Shown: one piece after another, positions 25,056 through 36,606 of the stretch | How positions within the stretch are numbered: the first letter of the stretch is position 1 | Layout of the letters: each line of letters begins with the position of its first letter | NCBI RefSeq assembly: GCF_000147815.2 | Contig: NC_015957.1 | Location: forward strand, 3,100,001 to 3,164,000 | Direction of reading: 5' to 3' | DNA length: 64,000 bases | Origin: Streptomyces violaceusniger Tu 4113 | GTDB taxonomy: Bacteria > Actinomycetota > Actinomycetes > Streptomycetales > Streptomycetaceae | The notes under the pieces: generated by a model | What the model saw: only the letters and a program-made list of their open reading frames with translations | Told to the model about the DNA's origin: nothing | The model's database searches: none | Translations under genes and position numbers: made by a program

Positions 25056-26837
25056 GTGGCAGCACCGAAGAAGGGCCGCAGGTCCTCCGGGTCACAGGGC
25101 AGGCCCGGGCGCGCCTTGGCCGTCATCCTGATCGCCATCGTGGCGCTGACCGGAGGCATGTTCGTCTCCGGTCATACCACGCCGCGACTGGGTATCGATC
25201 TCGCGGGCGGCACCAGCTTCACGCTGGAGGCCAAGAACCAACCGGGCAAGCCCAACGCGATCAACACGGACAATATGAACACCGCCGTGAGCATCATCGA
25301 GCGGCGGGTCAACGGTCTGGGTGTGTCCGAGGCCGAGGTCCAGACGCAGGGCGAGAAGCACATCATCGTGAACATCCCCAAGGGGACGAACGCGAAGCAG
25401 GCCCGGCAGCAGGTCGGCACCACCGCCCAGCTCTACTTCCGGCCGGTGGCCACGACCACCAGCGGCCAGAAGACCCCCGAGCCCAGCTCCACCCCCAGCC
25501 CGTCCGCCAGCGCCGGCGGCAAGGGTGACGACAAGGGCGGCAAGCCGTCCGGCACGCCGTCGGCCTCCTCGTCGGCTTCCACGTCCTCCTCGGCCAGCCC
25601 GAGCACCCAGGGGCGGGCCCTCTCCGAGGGGCTGAAGGCCGACAAGAAGCCCAGCGAGACCCCCTCGCCGTCGAACACCCCGAAGCCCGACCCGTCCAAG
25701 AACCCGCCCGGCTCCACCAGCCAGGAGGAGCTGGCCAAGCAGTTCGCGGCCCTGGACTGCACCAAGCCGGCCGCCCGCGCCGCGGTCGCCGACAAGGCGG
25801 CCAACGCCAAGCCGAGCGACCCCGTGCTGGCCTGCAGCGAGAAGGGCGACTCCAAGTTCGTCCTCGGCCCCTCCGAGGTCGAGGGCACCGACGTGGACGA
25901 CGCCTCCGCGGTCTTCGAGAGCCAGAACGGAGCGGGCTGGATCGTCCAGCTCGACTTCAACGGCAAGGGCTCCAAGAAGTTCGCCAAGACCACCGGCGAG
26001 CTCACCACCAAGCAGTCCCCGCAGAACCGCTTCGCGATCGTCCTGGACGGCGAGGTCGTCTCCGACCCCGAGGTCACCCAGGGCGCCATCACCGGCGGCC
26101 GGGCCACCATCTCCGGCGGTTTCACCCAGCAGAGCTCCGAGGACCTGGCCAACGTGCTGTCCTACGGTGCGCTCCCGCTGTCCTTCGACATCGCGGACGA
26201 GACCACCGTCTCCGCCGCGCTCGGCGGTGAGCAGCTGGACGCCGGTCTGGTCGCCGGTGCCATCGGCCTCGCGCTCGTCGTGATCTACCTGGTCGTCTAC
26301 TACCGCGGTCTCGCCCTCGTGGCCATGGCCAGCCTCGGCGTCTCCGCGATCCTGACGTACACGATCATGGTGCTGCTCGGCCCGGGCATCGGCTTCGCGC
26401 TGAACCTGCCGGCGGTCTGCGGTGCGATCGTGGCCATCGGTATCACCGCCGACTCGTTCATCGTCTACTTCGAGCGGATCCGCGACGAGATCCGGGAGGG
26501 CCGCTCGCTGCGCCCCGCCGTGGAGCGCGGCTGGCCGCGGGCCCGGCGCACCATCCTGGTGTCGGACTTCGTGTCGTTCCTGGCCGCCGCGGTGCTCTAC
26601 GTCGTCACCGTCGGCAAGGTGCAGGGCTTCGCCTTCACCCTGGGGCTCACCACGCTGCTCGACGTCGCCGTGGTGTTCCTCTTCACCAAGCCGCTGATGA
26701 CGATCCTCGCCCGCCGCCCGTTCTTCGGGAACGGCCATTCGTGGTCCGGACTGGACCCCAAGCGCCTCGGGGTCACGCCGCCACTGCGCCGTCGCCGTCC
26801 CGCCGCCCCCGGCCCCGCCGACACGAAGGAGGCGTGA
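25056..26837 (+). CDS. secD: Protein translocase subunit SecD
   Basis: A 593-residue RND-type membrane protein that uses the proton gradient to pull secretory proteins out of the SecYEG channel. TM1 is near residues 20-37 (LAVILIAIVALTGGMFV), then RLGIDLAGGTSFTLEA, the periplasm-side P1 region, and five C-terminal helices with GAIVAIGITADSFIVYFERIRDE. A low-complexity Ser/Pro/Thr/Lys insert occupies about residues 136-225 within the external domain. The GTG at 25056 (MAAPKKGRR) is chosen because the basic N terminus then precedes TM1 and GGGAG lies 10 bases upstream. One base separates its stop from secF. Confidence 0.96.
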   Translation: MAAPKKGRRSSGSQGRPGRALAVILIAIVALTGGMFVSGHTTPRLGIDLAGGTSFTLEAKNQPGKPNAINTDNMNTAVSIIERRVNGLGVSEAEVQTQGEKHIIVNIPKGTNAKQARQQVGTTAQLYFRPVATTTSGQKTPEPSSTPSPSASAGGKGDDKGGKPSGTPSASSSASTSSSASPSTQGRALSEGLKADKKPSETPSPSNTPKPDPSKNPPGSTSQEELAKQFAALDCTKPAARAAVADKAANAKPSDPVLACSEKGDSKFVLGPSEVEGTDVDDASAVFESQNGAGWIVQLDFNGKGSKKFAKTTGELTTKQSPQNRFAIVLDGEVVSDPEVTQGAITGGRATISGGFTQQSSEDLANVLSYGALPLSFDIADETTVSAALGGEQLDAGLVAGAIGLALVVIYLVVYYRGLALVAMASLGVSAILTYTIMVLLGPGIGFALNLPAVCGAIVAIGITADSFIVYFERIRDEIREGRSLRPAVERGWPRARRTILVSDFVSFLAAAVLYVVTVGKVQGFAFTLGLTTLLDVAVVFLFTKPLMTILARRPFFGNGHSWSGLDPKRLGVTPPLRRRRPAAPGPADTKEA

Positions 26838-26838
26838 G

Positions 26839-27960
26839 ATGTCGCGACTCGGCACTCTCGGCGCCAGGCTCTACCGAGGCGAGGTCGGCTACGACTTCGT
26901 CGGCAAGCGGAAGCTCTGGTACGGCGTCTCGATACTGATCACCATCACGGCCATCGTGGGCCTGGCGGTGCGCGGTCTGAACATGGGCATCGAGTTCTCC
27001 GGCGGCGCGGTCTTCACCACCCCGAACACCAAGGTCTCGGCCTCCGACCTGCGCCAGACGGCGGAGGACGCGTCCGGCGGCCACACCGTCGTCGTCCAGG
27101 AGCTCGGCCGGGGCGGCCTGCGGATCCAGATCAGCGAGCTGGGCACCAAGGAAGCCCTGCCGGTCCAGGAGAACCTCGCCAAGGAGCTGGGCGTCAAGAC
27201 CAGCAAGATCGACACTCAGCTTGTCGGTCCGAGCTGGGGCGAGCAGATCGCCGGCAAGGCCTGGCAGGGTCTGGCGATCTTCATGGTGCTGGTGGTGATC
27301 TATCTCGCCATCGCCTTCGAATGGCGGATGGCGCTGGCCGCCCTGATCGCCCTGATCCACGACCTCACCATCACCGTCGGTGTCTACGCACTGGTCGGCT
27401 TCGAGGTCACCCCGGGCACCGTGATCGGTCTGCTGACGATCCTCGGATATTCGCTCTACGACACCGTCGTGGTCTTCGACGGCCTCAAGGAAGCGTCGAG
27501 GGATCTCACCAAGCAGACCCGCTTCACCTACAGCGAAATCGCCAACCGCAGCCTCAACTCGACCTTGGTGCGGTCCATCAACACCACGATCGTGGCGCTG
27601 CTGCCGGTTGGCGCGCTGCTGTTCATCGGTGGCGGTCTGCTCGGCGCGGGCATGCTCAACGACATCTCCCTGGCGCTCTTCGTGGGCCTCGCCGCCGGTG
27701 CGTACTCCTCGATCTTCATCGCGACCCCGCTGGTCGCGGATCTGAAGGAGCGCGACCCGAAGATGAAGGCCCTGGCCAAGCGGGTCAAGGCCAAGCGTGC
27801 CGCGTCCGCCAAGGCCGAGGCCGCCGAGTCGTCGTCCGACGAGGAGGAGGCCCCCGGCCTGGAGGACGCCGCCGCGGCCCCCTCCGGGGTCGTCGGTCAG
27901 CGTCGCCAGCCCGCCGCCCGTAACCGGGGGCGCGGCCGGCCGTCGGGCAAGCGGCGATGA
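26839..27960 (+). CDS. secF: Protein translocase subunit SecF
   Basis: A 373-residue partner of SecD. TM1 (LWYGVSILITITAIVGLAVRG) is followed by MGIEFSGGAVF, the external domain, and helices containing the conserved GYSLYDTVVVFDGLKE and NRSLNSTLVRSINTT motifs. An unusual basic/acidic C-terminal tail of about 60 residues is predicted disordered. GGAGGCGTGAG spans the secD stop and serves as ribosome binding site. Confidence 0.96.
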   Translation: MSRLGTLGARLYRGEVGYDFVGKRKLWYGVSILITITAIVGLAVRGLNMGIEFSGGAVFTTPNTKVSASDLRQTAEDASGGHTVVVQELGRGGLRIQISELGTKEALPVQENLAKELGVKTSKIDTQLVGPSWGEQIAGKAWQGLAIFMVLVVIYLAIAFEWRMALAALIALIHDLTITVGVYALVGFEVTPGTVIGLLTILGYSLYDTVVVFDGLKEASRDLTKQTRFTYSEIANRSLNSTLVRSINTTIVALLPVGALLFIGGGLLGAGMLNDISLALFVGLAAGAYSSIFIATPLVADLKERDPKMKALAKRVKAKRAASAKAEAAESSSDEEEAPGLEDAAAAPSGVVGQRRQPAARNRGRGRPSGKRR

Positions 27961-27976
27961 GCGGGGGAGCCCGACG

Positions 27977-28585
27977 ATGACCGAGACGACGAAGACCGCG
28001 GCGGATAGTCCCGACGGCAGTTCCGACGGATCCGGTGCGGCCGCCGCCGACGAGCTGCGCACACTGCTGCTCAGCCGGATCCAGGACGTGCCGGACTACC
28101 CCAAGCCGGGCGTGATGTTCAAGGACATCACCCCGCTGCTCGCCGACGCCACCGCCTTCGGCGCGCTCACCGAAGCGCTCGCCGAGCTGTGCGTCCGGCA
28201 CCGGGCGGACAAGGTGGTGGGCCTGGAGGCGCGTGGCTTCATCCTCGCCGCCCCGGCCGCCGTCCGCGCCGGAATCGGCTTCGTACCGGTCCGCAAGGCC
28301 GGCAAGCTCCCCGGGGCGACGCTCGGCCAGGCGTACGAGCTGGAGTACGGCACCGCCGAGATCGAGATACACGCCGACGCGCTGGAGCCCGGTGACCGGG
28401 TCCTGGTGATCGACGACGTACTGGCCACCGGCGGCACCGCCGAGGCGTCCCTGCAGCTCATCCGGCGGGCCGGCGCCCAGATCGCCGGGGTCGCCGTGCT
28501 GCTGGAGCTCGGCTTCCTCGACGGCCGTGGCCGTCTGCTGGCCGCGCTCGACAGCGCCCCGCTGGAGGCCCTGATCACGGTCTGA
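27977..28585 (+). CDS. apt: Adenine phosphoribosyltransferase
   Basis: A 202-residue purine-salvage enzyme making AMP from adenine and PRPP. The PRPP-binding loop is VLVIDDVLATGGTAEA; upstream are VPDYPKPGVMFKDITPLL and GLEARGFILAAPAA, both diagnostic of Apt. A Ser/Asp-rich N-terminal extension of about 25 residues precedes the core. GCGGGGGAG lies 8-10 bases before the ATG. It sits 16 bases after secF and before relA; secDF-apt-relA is a conserved actinobacterial order. Confidence 0.95.
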   Translation: MTETTKTAADSPDGSSDGSGAAAADELRTLLLSRIQDVPDYPKPGVMFKDITPLLADATAFGALTEALAELCVRHRADKVVGLEARGFILAAPAAVRAGIGFVPVRKAGKLPGATLGQAYELEYGTAEIEIHADALEPGDRVLVIDDVLATGGTAEASLQLIRRAGAQIAGVAVLLELGFLDGRGRLLAALDSAPLEALITV

Positions 28586-28595
28586 GCCGGATGAC

Positions 28596-28651
28596 GGGCC
28601 CGTACGCCGGGCCGGGGCCCGTACGCCGGGCCGGGGCCCGCACAGCGGGCC
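28596..28651 (+). repeat. 19-bp tandem repeat downstream of apt
   Basis: Units at 28596-28614 and 28615-28633 are identical (GGGCCCGTACGCCGGGCCG); a third diverged unit runs 28634-28651. Each unit is partly self-complementary, so the transcript can form small hairpins before the main terminator. Confidence 0.8.
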
Positions 28652-28662
28652 GAGAAGACCGC

Positions 28663-28702
28663 CGGAGGGCGGGGACCGCGCACCGCCGGTCCCCGCCCTC
28701 CG
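28663..28702 (+). terminator. apt terminator
   Basis: Perfect 16-bp stem (28663-28678 with 28687-28702), 8-base loop, about 80 bases after the apt stop. The following 117 bases to relA probably contain the relA promoter. Confidence 0.8.
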
Positions 28703-28819
28703 TCATGCCGCCACATGCCTCCGTCATGCCCGGCTTGGCAGTCGGCAGGCAAGCGGAGTGGCGGGATCGATACCATGGCAGCCTGACCTCTCGAGGTCCG
28801 GACCGCTTGAGGAGTGCTC

Positions 28820-31337
<2,518 letters not shown>

Positions 31338-31351
<14 letters not shown>

Positions 31352-31405
31352 GAACCCGCGCCCGCTGAGAACCCGCGCCCGCTGAGAAAACGCGCCCGCT
31401 GAGCA
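31338..31405 (+). repeat. Four 17-bp tandem units spanning the relA stop codon
   Basis: CCCGCGCCCGCTGAGAA is present at 31338-31354 (holding the relA stop TGA at 31349-31351), exactly repeated at 31355-31371 and 31372-31388, and slightly altered at 31389-31405. Each copy brings a TGA, at 31366, 31383 and 31400, in rotating frames. Confidence 0.93.
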
Positions 31406-31410
31406 CACGA

Positions 31411-31452
31411 CGGCGGCGGCCCCCGGCGCCTTCGCACCGGGGGCCGCCGCCG
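31411..31452. terminator. Terminator between relA and the DUF349 gene
   Basis: Perfect 16-bp stem (31411-31426 with 31437-31452), 10-base loop, between two convergent genes and therefore usable in both directions. Confidence 0.85.
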
Positions 31453-31477
31453 TATCGACCGGATCAGCGGATCGGCA

Positions 31478-32707
31478 TCAGCCGCCGAACTCCTGCAGGC
31501 CCTTCAGCGCCTGGTCCAGCAGCGCCTGCCGGCCCTCGAGCTCCTTGGAGAGCTTGTCGGCCTTCGCGTTGTTCCCCGCCGCGCGGGCCGCGTCGATCTG
31601 CCTGCGCAGCTTGTCGACGGCGTCCTGCAACTGGCCCGTGAGCCCCTGGGCGCGCGCCCGCGCCTCGGGGTTGGTCCGCCGCCAGTCCGCCTCCTCGGCC
31701 TCCTGGATGGCGCGCTCCACCGCGTGGATCCGGCCCTCGATCCGGGCCCGGGCGTCCCTCGGCACATGGCCGACGGCCTCCCACCGTTCGTTGACCGACC
31801 TGAAGGCCGCGCGGGCCGCCTTCAGGTCCGAGATCGGCAGCAGCTTCTCGGCCTCGACGACGAGCTCCTCCTTACGGGTGAGATTCTCCCGCTGCTCGGC
31901 GTCGCGCTCCGCGAAGACCTCACTGCGCCCCTGGAAGAAGATGTCCTGCGCACCGCGGAAGCGGTTCCACAGGTCCTCCTCGGCCTCGCGCTGCGCACGG
32001 CCCGCGGCCTTCCAGTCCGCCATCAGCTCCCGGTACCGGGCCGCGGTCGGGCCCCAGTCGGTGGAGCCGGAGAGCGCCTCGGCCTCGGCGACCAGCTTCT
32101 CCTTGGTCTGACGGGCCTCCTCGCGCTGTGCGTCCAGGGCCGCGAAATGCGCCTTGCGGCGCTTGGAGAACGCCGAGCGGGCGTGCGAGAAGCGGTGCCA
32201 CAGCTCGTCGTCCGCCTTGCGGTCCAGGCGCGGCAGGCCCTTCCAGGTGTCCACCAGGGCGCGCAGCCGCTCCCCGGCCGCCCGCCACTGCTCGCTGGCG
32301 GCCAGCTGCTCGGCCTCGGCGACCAGGTCCTCCTTGGCCCTGCGGGCCTCGTCGGCCTGGACCGCCTTGGCCGCCTTGCGCTGCTCGCGGCGGGCGTCGA
32401 CGTCCCCGGCGAGCTTGTCGAGCCGCTCCCTCAGCGCGTCCAGATCGCCGACCACGTGATGCTCGTCGAGCTGGTGCCGGATGTGGTCGATGGCCGCCGT
32501 CGCGTCCTTGGCCGACAGATCGGTGGTCTTGACCCGGCGCTCGAGGAGACCGATCTCGACGACCAGACCGTCGTACTTGCGCTCGAAGTAGGCGAGGGCC
32601 TCTTCCGGCGATCCCGCCTGCCACGATCCGACGACCTGCTCACCGTCGGCCGTACGCACGTATACGGTCCCCGCCTCGTCGACGCGGCCCCAAGGCTCGC
32701 TGCTCAC
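31478..32707 (-). CDS. DUF349 domain-containing protein
   Basis: A 409-residue, highly charged helical protein with repeated DUF349 modules (pattern W...AxxxRxLxxxWKxxPRxxRxxDdxLWhRF; seen near residues 165-215, 240-290 and 310-355, e.g. DELWHRFSHARSAFSKRRK and EDLWNRFRGAQDIFFQGR). Coiled-coil throughout. The N terminus contains GRVDEAGTVYVRTADGE. The GTG at 32707 follows GGAGGAGG. The molecular role is not firmly known. Convergent with relA, and 208 bases from the cyclophilin gene, a gap with no visible gene. Confidence 0.9.
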   Translation of the reverse strand: MSSEPWGRVDEAGTVYVRTADGEQVVGSWQAGSPEEALAYFERKYDGLVVEIGLLERRVKTTDLSAKDATAAIDHIRHQLDEHHVVGDLDALRERLDKLAGDVDARREQRKAAKAVQADEARRAKEDLVAEAEQLAASEQWRAAGERLRALVDTWKGLPRLDRKADDELWHRFSHARSAFSKRRKAHFAALDAQREEARQTKEKLVAEAEALSGSTDWGPTAARYRELMADWKAAGRAQREAEEDLWNRFRGAQDIFFQGRSEVFAERDAEQRENLTRKEELVVEAEKLLPISDLKAARAAFRSVNERWEAVGHVPRDARARIEGRIHAVERAIQEAEEADWRRTNPEARARAQGLTGQLQDAVDKLRRQIDAARAAGNNAKADKLSKELEGRQALLDQALKGLQEFGG

Positions 32708-32915
32708 AGCGCCTCCTCCACATGATGCCGGGGCGGGCGCGCGGCCCGCCGGCATCGTCCACAGTTTCTTCCGGCCGGGATGCGCCCTGGCCGGTCTCAC
32801 GGCAGGGTGGCGGCCTCCGGGGCAGGCACCCTACACAACGCCAACATAGGCGACCGGTGCCCCGGCTGTCCGTATCCTGCGCGACCGAAATTTCGCAGTA
32901 CGCGCGTCGGCGACC

Positions 32916-33782
32916 TCAGGACTTGCCGACCGTCGCCTTGTTGATCACGACGCTGGCGTTGGGGGCGGTGTTCATCGTCTGGTCCGGGGCTCCCGCCCCC
33001 GCGTCGGCGATCTTCTTCAGGACCTTCATCCCGGCCTTGTCCACGGTGCCGAAGGGCGTGTAGTAGGGCGGGAGCTCGCTCTCCTTGTAGACCAGGAAGA
33101 ACTGGCTGCCGCCGGTGTTCTTGCCCTGCTTGGTCTGCGGGTTGTACTGGTTGGCCATGGCGACGGTCCCGGCCGGGTACTTGCCGCCCTTGACCGAGGG
33201 GTCCTTCAGGTTCTCGTCCGGGAGGGTGTAGCCGGGGCCGCCCGCGCCGGTGCCCTGCGGGTCACCGCACTGCAGCACGTAGATCCCCGAGTTCACCAGC
33301 CGGTGGCACTTGGTGTGGTCGAAGTAGCCCTCGCCCGCCAGGAAGCCGAAGGAGTTGACCGTGTGCGGCGCCTTGCCGGCGTCCATGGCCACGGAGATGT
33401 CCCCGCAGGTCGTCTCCAGCTTCATCGTGTAGGAGGCCGACTTGTCGACCGTGAGCGCCGGCTCCTTCTTCCACGACAGCTTCTTCGGCTTCTTGCCCGC
33501 GACCGCCTTCGCCTCCTTGGCACAGGGGTCCGGCGCCTTGCTGGTGGGGGCGGCCGAGGGGGTGCCGGACGCGGCGGCGTCGTCCTTCGTCTTGTCCTTG
33601 TCGCTTCCGGACAGCGCGCCCGTGGCCGCGATGGCACCGCCACCGGCCAGGACCACGGCCAGTACGGCGGCGATCACGACATTGCGCTGGCGCGTCTTGT
33701 GCCGGGCGGATTCGCGCCGCTGCTGCTGGCGAAGGTACTTCTCCCGGGCGAGTTGCCGCCGCCGCTGCTCGTTAGTGACCAC
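32916..33782 (-). CDS. Membrane-anchored cyclophilin-type peptidyl-prolyl isomerase
   Basis: A 288-residue protein. A basic cytosolic N terminus (RRRQLAREKYLRQQQRRE), one membrane helix (VVIAAVLAVVLAGGGAIAATG, residues 35-55), a Lys/Asp/Ser linker, then a cyclophilin domain with TVNSFGFLAGEGYFD, CHRLVNSGIYVLQCGDPQGTG and GSQFFLV, TPFGTV. The catalytic Arg is in the CHRLV segment; several usual residues (e.g. the F of FHRV) differ. It probably assists folding of exported proteins outside the membrane. The GTG at 33782 lies 8 bases after GAGGAG. Divergent from the MBL gene with 152 bases between. Confidence 0.92.
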   Translation of the reverse strand: MVTNEQRRRQLAREKYLRQQQRRESARHKTRQRNVVIAAVLAVVLAGGGAIAATGALSGSDKDKTKDDAAASGTPSAAPTSKAPDPCAKEAKAVAGKKPKKLSWKKEPALTVDKSASYTMKLETTCGDISVAMDAGKAPHTVNSFGFLAGEGYFDHTKCHRLVNSGIYVLQCGDPQGTGAGGPGYTLPDENLKDPSVKGGKYPAGTVAMANQYNPQTKQGKNTGGSQFFLVYKESELPPYYTPFGTVDKAGMKVLKKIADAGAGAPDQTMNTAPNASVVINKATVGKS

Positions 33783-33934
33783 CGGGTCGTCTCCTCAAGG
33801 CGTGTGCCGTCAGTGTCCTGCTGTTGTGCGTGAGGGCTCGGCCGTACCGTATACGGGTTCGCTGTGGTGGGGGCGCCGCCGGTAGGCTCTGAAGCCGCCG
33901 ACAATCTTCCACCGGACGACTTTTAAGGACGATC

Positions 33935-34651
33935 GTGCTCATTGCCGGGTTCCCCGCCGGGGCCTGGGGGACCAATTGCTATCTGGTCGCCCCCGCCGCC
34001 GGTGAGGAGTGCGTGATCATCGACCCGGGCCATCAGGCGGCCCAAGGCGTCGCGGAGGCGGTCGCCAAGCACCGGCTCAAGCCCGTCGCCGTCGTCCTCA
34101 CCCACGGCCATATCGACCATGTCGCCTCGGTCGTCCCGGTGTGCGGCGCGCATGACGTACCGGCCTGGATCCATCCGTCCGACCGCTACATGATGAGCGA
34201 CCCCGAGAAGGCCTTCGGGCGCTCCATCGGCATGCCGCTGATGGGCGAACTCACCGTGGGCGAGCCGGACGACGTCAAGGAGCTGGCCGACGGCGCCGAG
34301 CTGAAGCTGGCCGGTCTCGACCTCACCGTCGCGCACGCCCCGGGCCATACCAAGGGGTCGGTGACCTTCCGGATGCCCGAGCAGGCGGACGTCCCGTCCG
34401 TCTTCTTCGCGGGCGATCTGCTCTTCGCCGGCTCCATCGGACGCACCGATCTGCCCGGCGGCGATCACGCCGAGATACTCGAGTCGCTGGCCCGTGTGGT
34501 CCTGCCGCTCGACGACTCGACCGTGGTGCTGTCCGGCCATGGCCCCCAGACCAGCATCGGCCGTGAGCGCGCCACCAACCCGTATCTGCGCGAGGTGGCC
34601 GCCGGCCTGGGAGACGGCGCGCAGCGCCCGGCTCCGCGACGAGGAATGTGA
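33935..34651 (+). CDS. MBL-fold metallo-hydrolase (glyoxalase II-like)
   Basis: A 238-residue zinc hydrolase. The THGHIDH motif (H-x-H-x-D-H, about residue 57) and [27 protein letters not shown] follow the glyoxalase II/YcbL order, including the bridging Asp and C-terminal GHGPQT His. Substrate is unknown; glyoxalase II activity is possible but the long C-terminal substrate domain is absent. The GTG at 33935 follows TTAAGGACG. It is 13 bases from hisS, so probably co-transcribed. Confidence 0.9.
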   Translation: MLIAGFPAGAWGTNCYLVAPAAGEECVIIDPGHQAAQGVAEAVAKHRLKPVAVVLTHGHIDHVASVVPVCGAHDVPAWIHPSDRYMMSDPEKAFGRSIGMPLMGELTVGEPDDVKELADGAELKLAGLDLTVAHAPGHTKGSVTFRMPEQADVPSVFFAGDLLFAGSIGRTDLPGGDHAEILESLARVVLPLDDSTVVLSGHGPQTSIGRERATNPYLREVAAGLGDGAQRPAPRRGM

Positions 34652-34664
34652 CGAGAGACTTCCG

Positions 34665-35927
34665 TTGAGCACCTTCAAAGCCCCCCGGGGCACGTATGAC
34701 CTGATCCCGCCGGCCTCCGCGGCGTACCTGGCGGTGCGCGAGGCGATCGCCGCACCGCTCAAGCGCTCCGGCTACGGCTATATCGAGACCCCCGGTTTCG
34801 AGAACGTGGAGCTCTTCGCGCGCGGCGTCGGCGAGTCCACCGACATCGTGACCAAGGAGATGTACACCCTCACCACCAAGGGCGGCGACGAGCTCGCGCT
34901 GCGCCCCGAGGGCACCGCCTCGGTGCTGCGCGCCGCCCTGGAGGCCAATCTGCACAAGGCCGGATCGCTGCCGGTCAAGCTCTGGTACTCGGGTTCGTAC
35001 TACCGCTACGAGCGGCCGCAGAAGGGCCGCTACCGCCACTTCTCGCAGGTCGGCGCGGAGGCGATCGGCGCCGAGGACCCGGCCCTGGACGCCGAGCTGA
35101 TCATCCTGGCCCACGACGCGTACCGCTCGCTGGGGCTGCGCGACTTCCGCATCCTGCTGAACTCGCTGGGCGACGCCACCTGCCGCCCCGTCTACCGGGC
35201 CGCCCTCCAGGACTTCCTGCGCGGCCTCGACCTGGACGAGGACACCCGGGCGCGCGTCGAGATCAACCCGCTGCGGGTGCTGGACGACAAGCGCGAGGCG
35301 GTGCGCGAGCAGCTCACCGGCGCCCCACTGCTGCGCGACTACCTGTGCGAGGAGTGCAAGGCGTACCACGCGGAGGTCCGCGAGCTGATCACCGCGCGCG
35401 GCGTGGCCTTCGAGGACGACGCGAAGCTGGTGCGCGGCCTGGACTACTACACCCGCACCACCTTCGAGTTCGTCCACGACGGGCTGGGCTCGCAGTCCGC
35501 GGTCGGCGGCGGCGGCCGTTACGACGGGCTGTCCGAGATGATCGGCGGCCCGGCGCTGCCCTCGGTGGGCTGGGCGCTCGGCGTCGACCGTACGGTGCTG
35601 GCGCTGGAGGCCGAGGGCATCGAGCTGAACCTCCCCGATGCCGTCAGCGTCTTCGCGGTGCCGCTGGGGGAGGAGGCCAGGAAGGTCCTCTTCGGCGTGG
35701 TCGGCGAGCTCCGCACGGCGGGTGTCGCCACGGACTTCGCCTACGGCGGCAAGGGCCTCAAGGCCGCGATGAAGGCGGCCAACCGCAGCGGTGCGCGCTA
35801 CGCGATCGTGGCGGGCGAGCGCGACCTCGCCGAGGACGTGGTCCAGCTCAAGGACATGGAGTCCGGCGAGCAGGCGCCGGTGCCCCTGGCCGAGGTGGTC
35901 GAGGCGATCCAGTCGCGCCTCGCCTGA
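34665..35927 (+). CDS. hisS: Histidine-tRNA ligase
   Basis: A 420-residue class II synthetase. Motif 1 region begins [13 protein letters not shown], motif 2 is [18 protein letters not shown] with the catalytic arginines, the HisA motif is [15 protein letters not shown] and motif 3 includes GGGRYDGL and [10 protein letters not shown]-terminal anticodon-binding domain completes it. The start is TTG at 34665 preceded by ACGAGAGAC; no ATG or GTG is available in frame near the conserved N terminus. A strong terminator follows. Confidence 0.97.
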   Translation: MSTFKAPRGTYDLIPPASAAYLAVREAIAAPLKRSGYGYIETPGFENVELFARGVGESTDIVTKEMYTLTTKGGDELALRPEGTASVLRAALEANLHKAGSLPVKLWYSGSYYRYERPQKGRYRHFSQVGAEAIGAEDPALDAELIILAHDAYRSLGLRDFRILLNSLGDATCRPVYRAALQDFLRGLDLDEDTRARVEINPLRVLDDKREAVREQLTGAPLLRDYLCEECKAYHAEVRELITARGVAFEDDAKLVRGLDYYTRTTFEFVHDGLGSQSAVGGGGRYDGLSEMIGGPALPSVGWALGVDRTVLALEAEGIELNLPDAVSVFAVPLGEEARKVLFGVVGELRTAGVATDFAYGGKGLKAAMKAANRSGARYAIVAGERDLAEDVVQLKDMESGEQAPVPLAEVVEAIQSRLA

Positions 35928-35935
35928 GCGACGCT

Positions 35936-35973
35936 CGAAGAGGGGCCCGGGGATTTCTCCGGGCCCCTCTTCG
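35936..35973. terminator. Terminator between hisS and the response-regulator gene
   Basis: Perfect 15-bp stem (35936-35950 with 35959-35973), loop of 8, between convergent genes. Confidence 0.87.
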
Positions 35974-35985
35974 CTTTCGCTGCCC

Positions 35986-36606
35986 CTACAGCAGGCCCAG
36001 CCGCATCGCGCTGGTGACCGCCGCGGTGCGGTCGTCCACGCCCAACTTGCCGAAGGCCCGCAGCAAATGGGTCTTCACCGTGGATTCGCCGATGAACAGA
36101 CGTCGTCCGATCTCCGCATTGGTGCACCCCTGGGCGACCAGCCGCAGCACGGCCGTCTCCCGCTCGGAGAGGCGGGGCCGCTCGGGCCGGTCGCGCAGCT
36201 GGTCCATGAGCCGGGCGGCGACGGACGGGGCCAGGACCGTCTCGCCGCGAGCCGCGGAGCGTACGGCCTCGGCCAGTTCGGCGCGGGCCATGTCCTTGAG
36301 CAGATAGCCCGCCGCGCCCGCCTCCACCGCGCGCAGGATGTCCCCGTCCGTCTCGTACGTGGTGAGCACGATCACCCGGGACGGCAGCCCGGCGGCGGTC
36401 ATCCGGGCGATCGACTCCACCCCGCCCCCGTCCGGCATCCGCAGGTCCATCAGCACCACATCGGGCCGCAGCGAGACGCACAGCGCCTCCGCCCGCGGCC
36501 CGCTGTCCGCCTCGCCGACCACGGTCAGATCGGGTTCGGCGCCGAGCATGCCGCGCAGCCCCTCCCGCACCACCGGGTGGTCGTCCGCGATCAGGATCCG
36601 GATCAC
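35986..36606 (-). CDS. NarL/LuxR-family response regulator
   Basis: A 206-residue two-component regulator. Receiver: ADDHPVVREG (acidic pocket), VVLMDLRMPDGGG with phospho-acceptor Asp near residue 53, TTYETD and the conserved Lys in YLLKDM. Output: LuxR helix-turn-helix (LSERETAVLRLVAQGCTNAEIGRRLF, then STVKTHL). GAGGAG lies 6 bases before the GTG at 36606, which overlaps the kinase stop by 4 bases. Last gene of a reverse-strand cassette ATPase-permease-kinase-regulator, so it probably controls the exporter. Confidence 0.95.
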   Translation of the reverse strand: MIRILIADDHPVVREGLRGMLGAEPDLTVVGEADSGPRAEALCVSLRPDVVLMDLRMPDGGGVESIARMTAAGLPSRVIVLTTYETDGDILRAVEAGAAGYLLKDMARAELAEAVRSAARGETVLAPSVAARLMDQLRDRPERPRLSERETAVLRLVAQGCTNAEIGRRLFIGESTVKTHLLRAFGKLGVDDRTAAVTSAMRLGLL

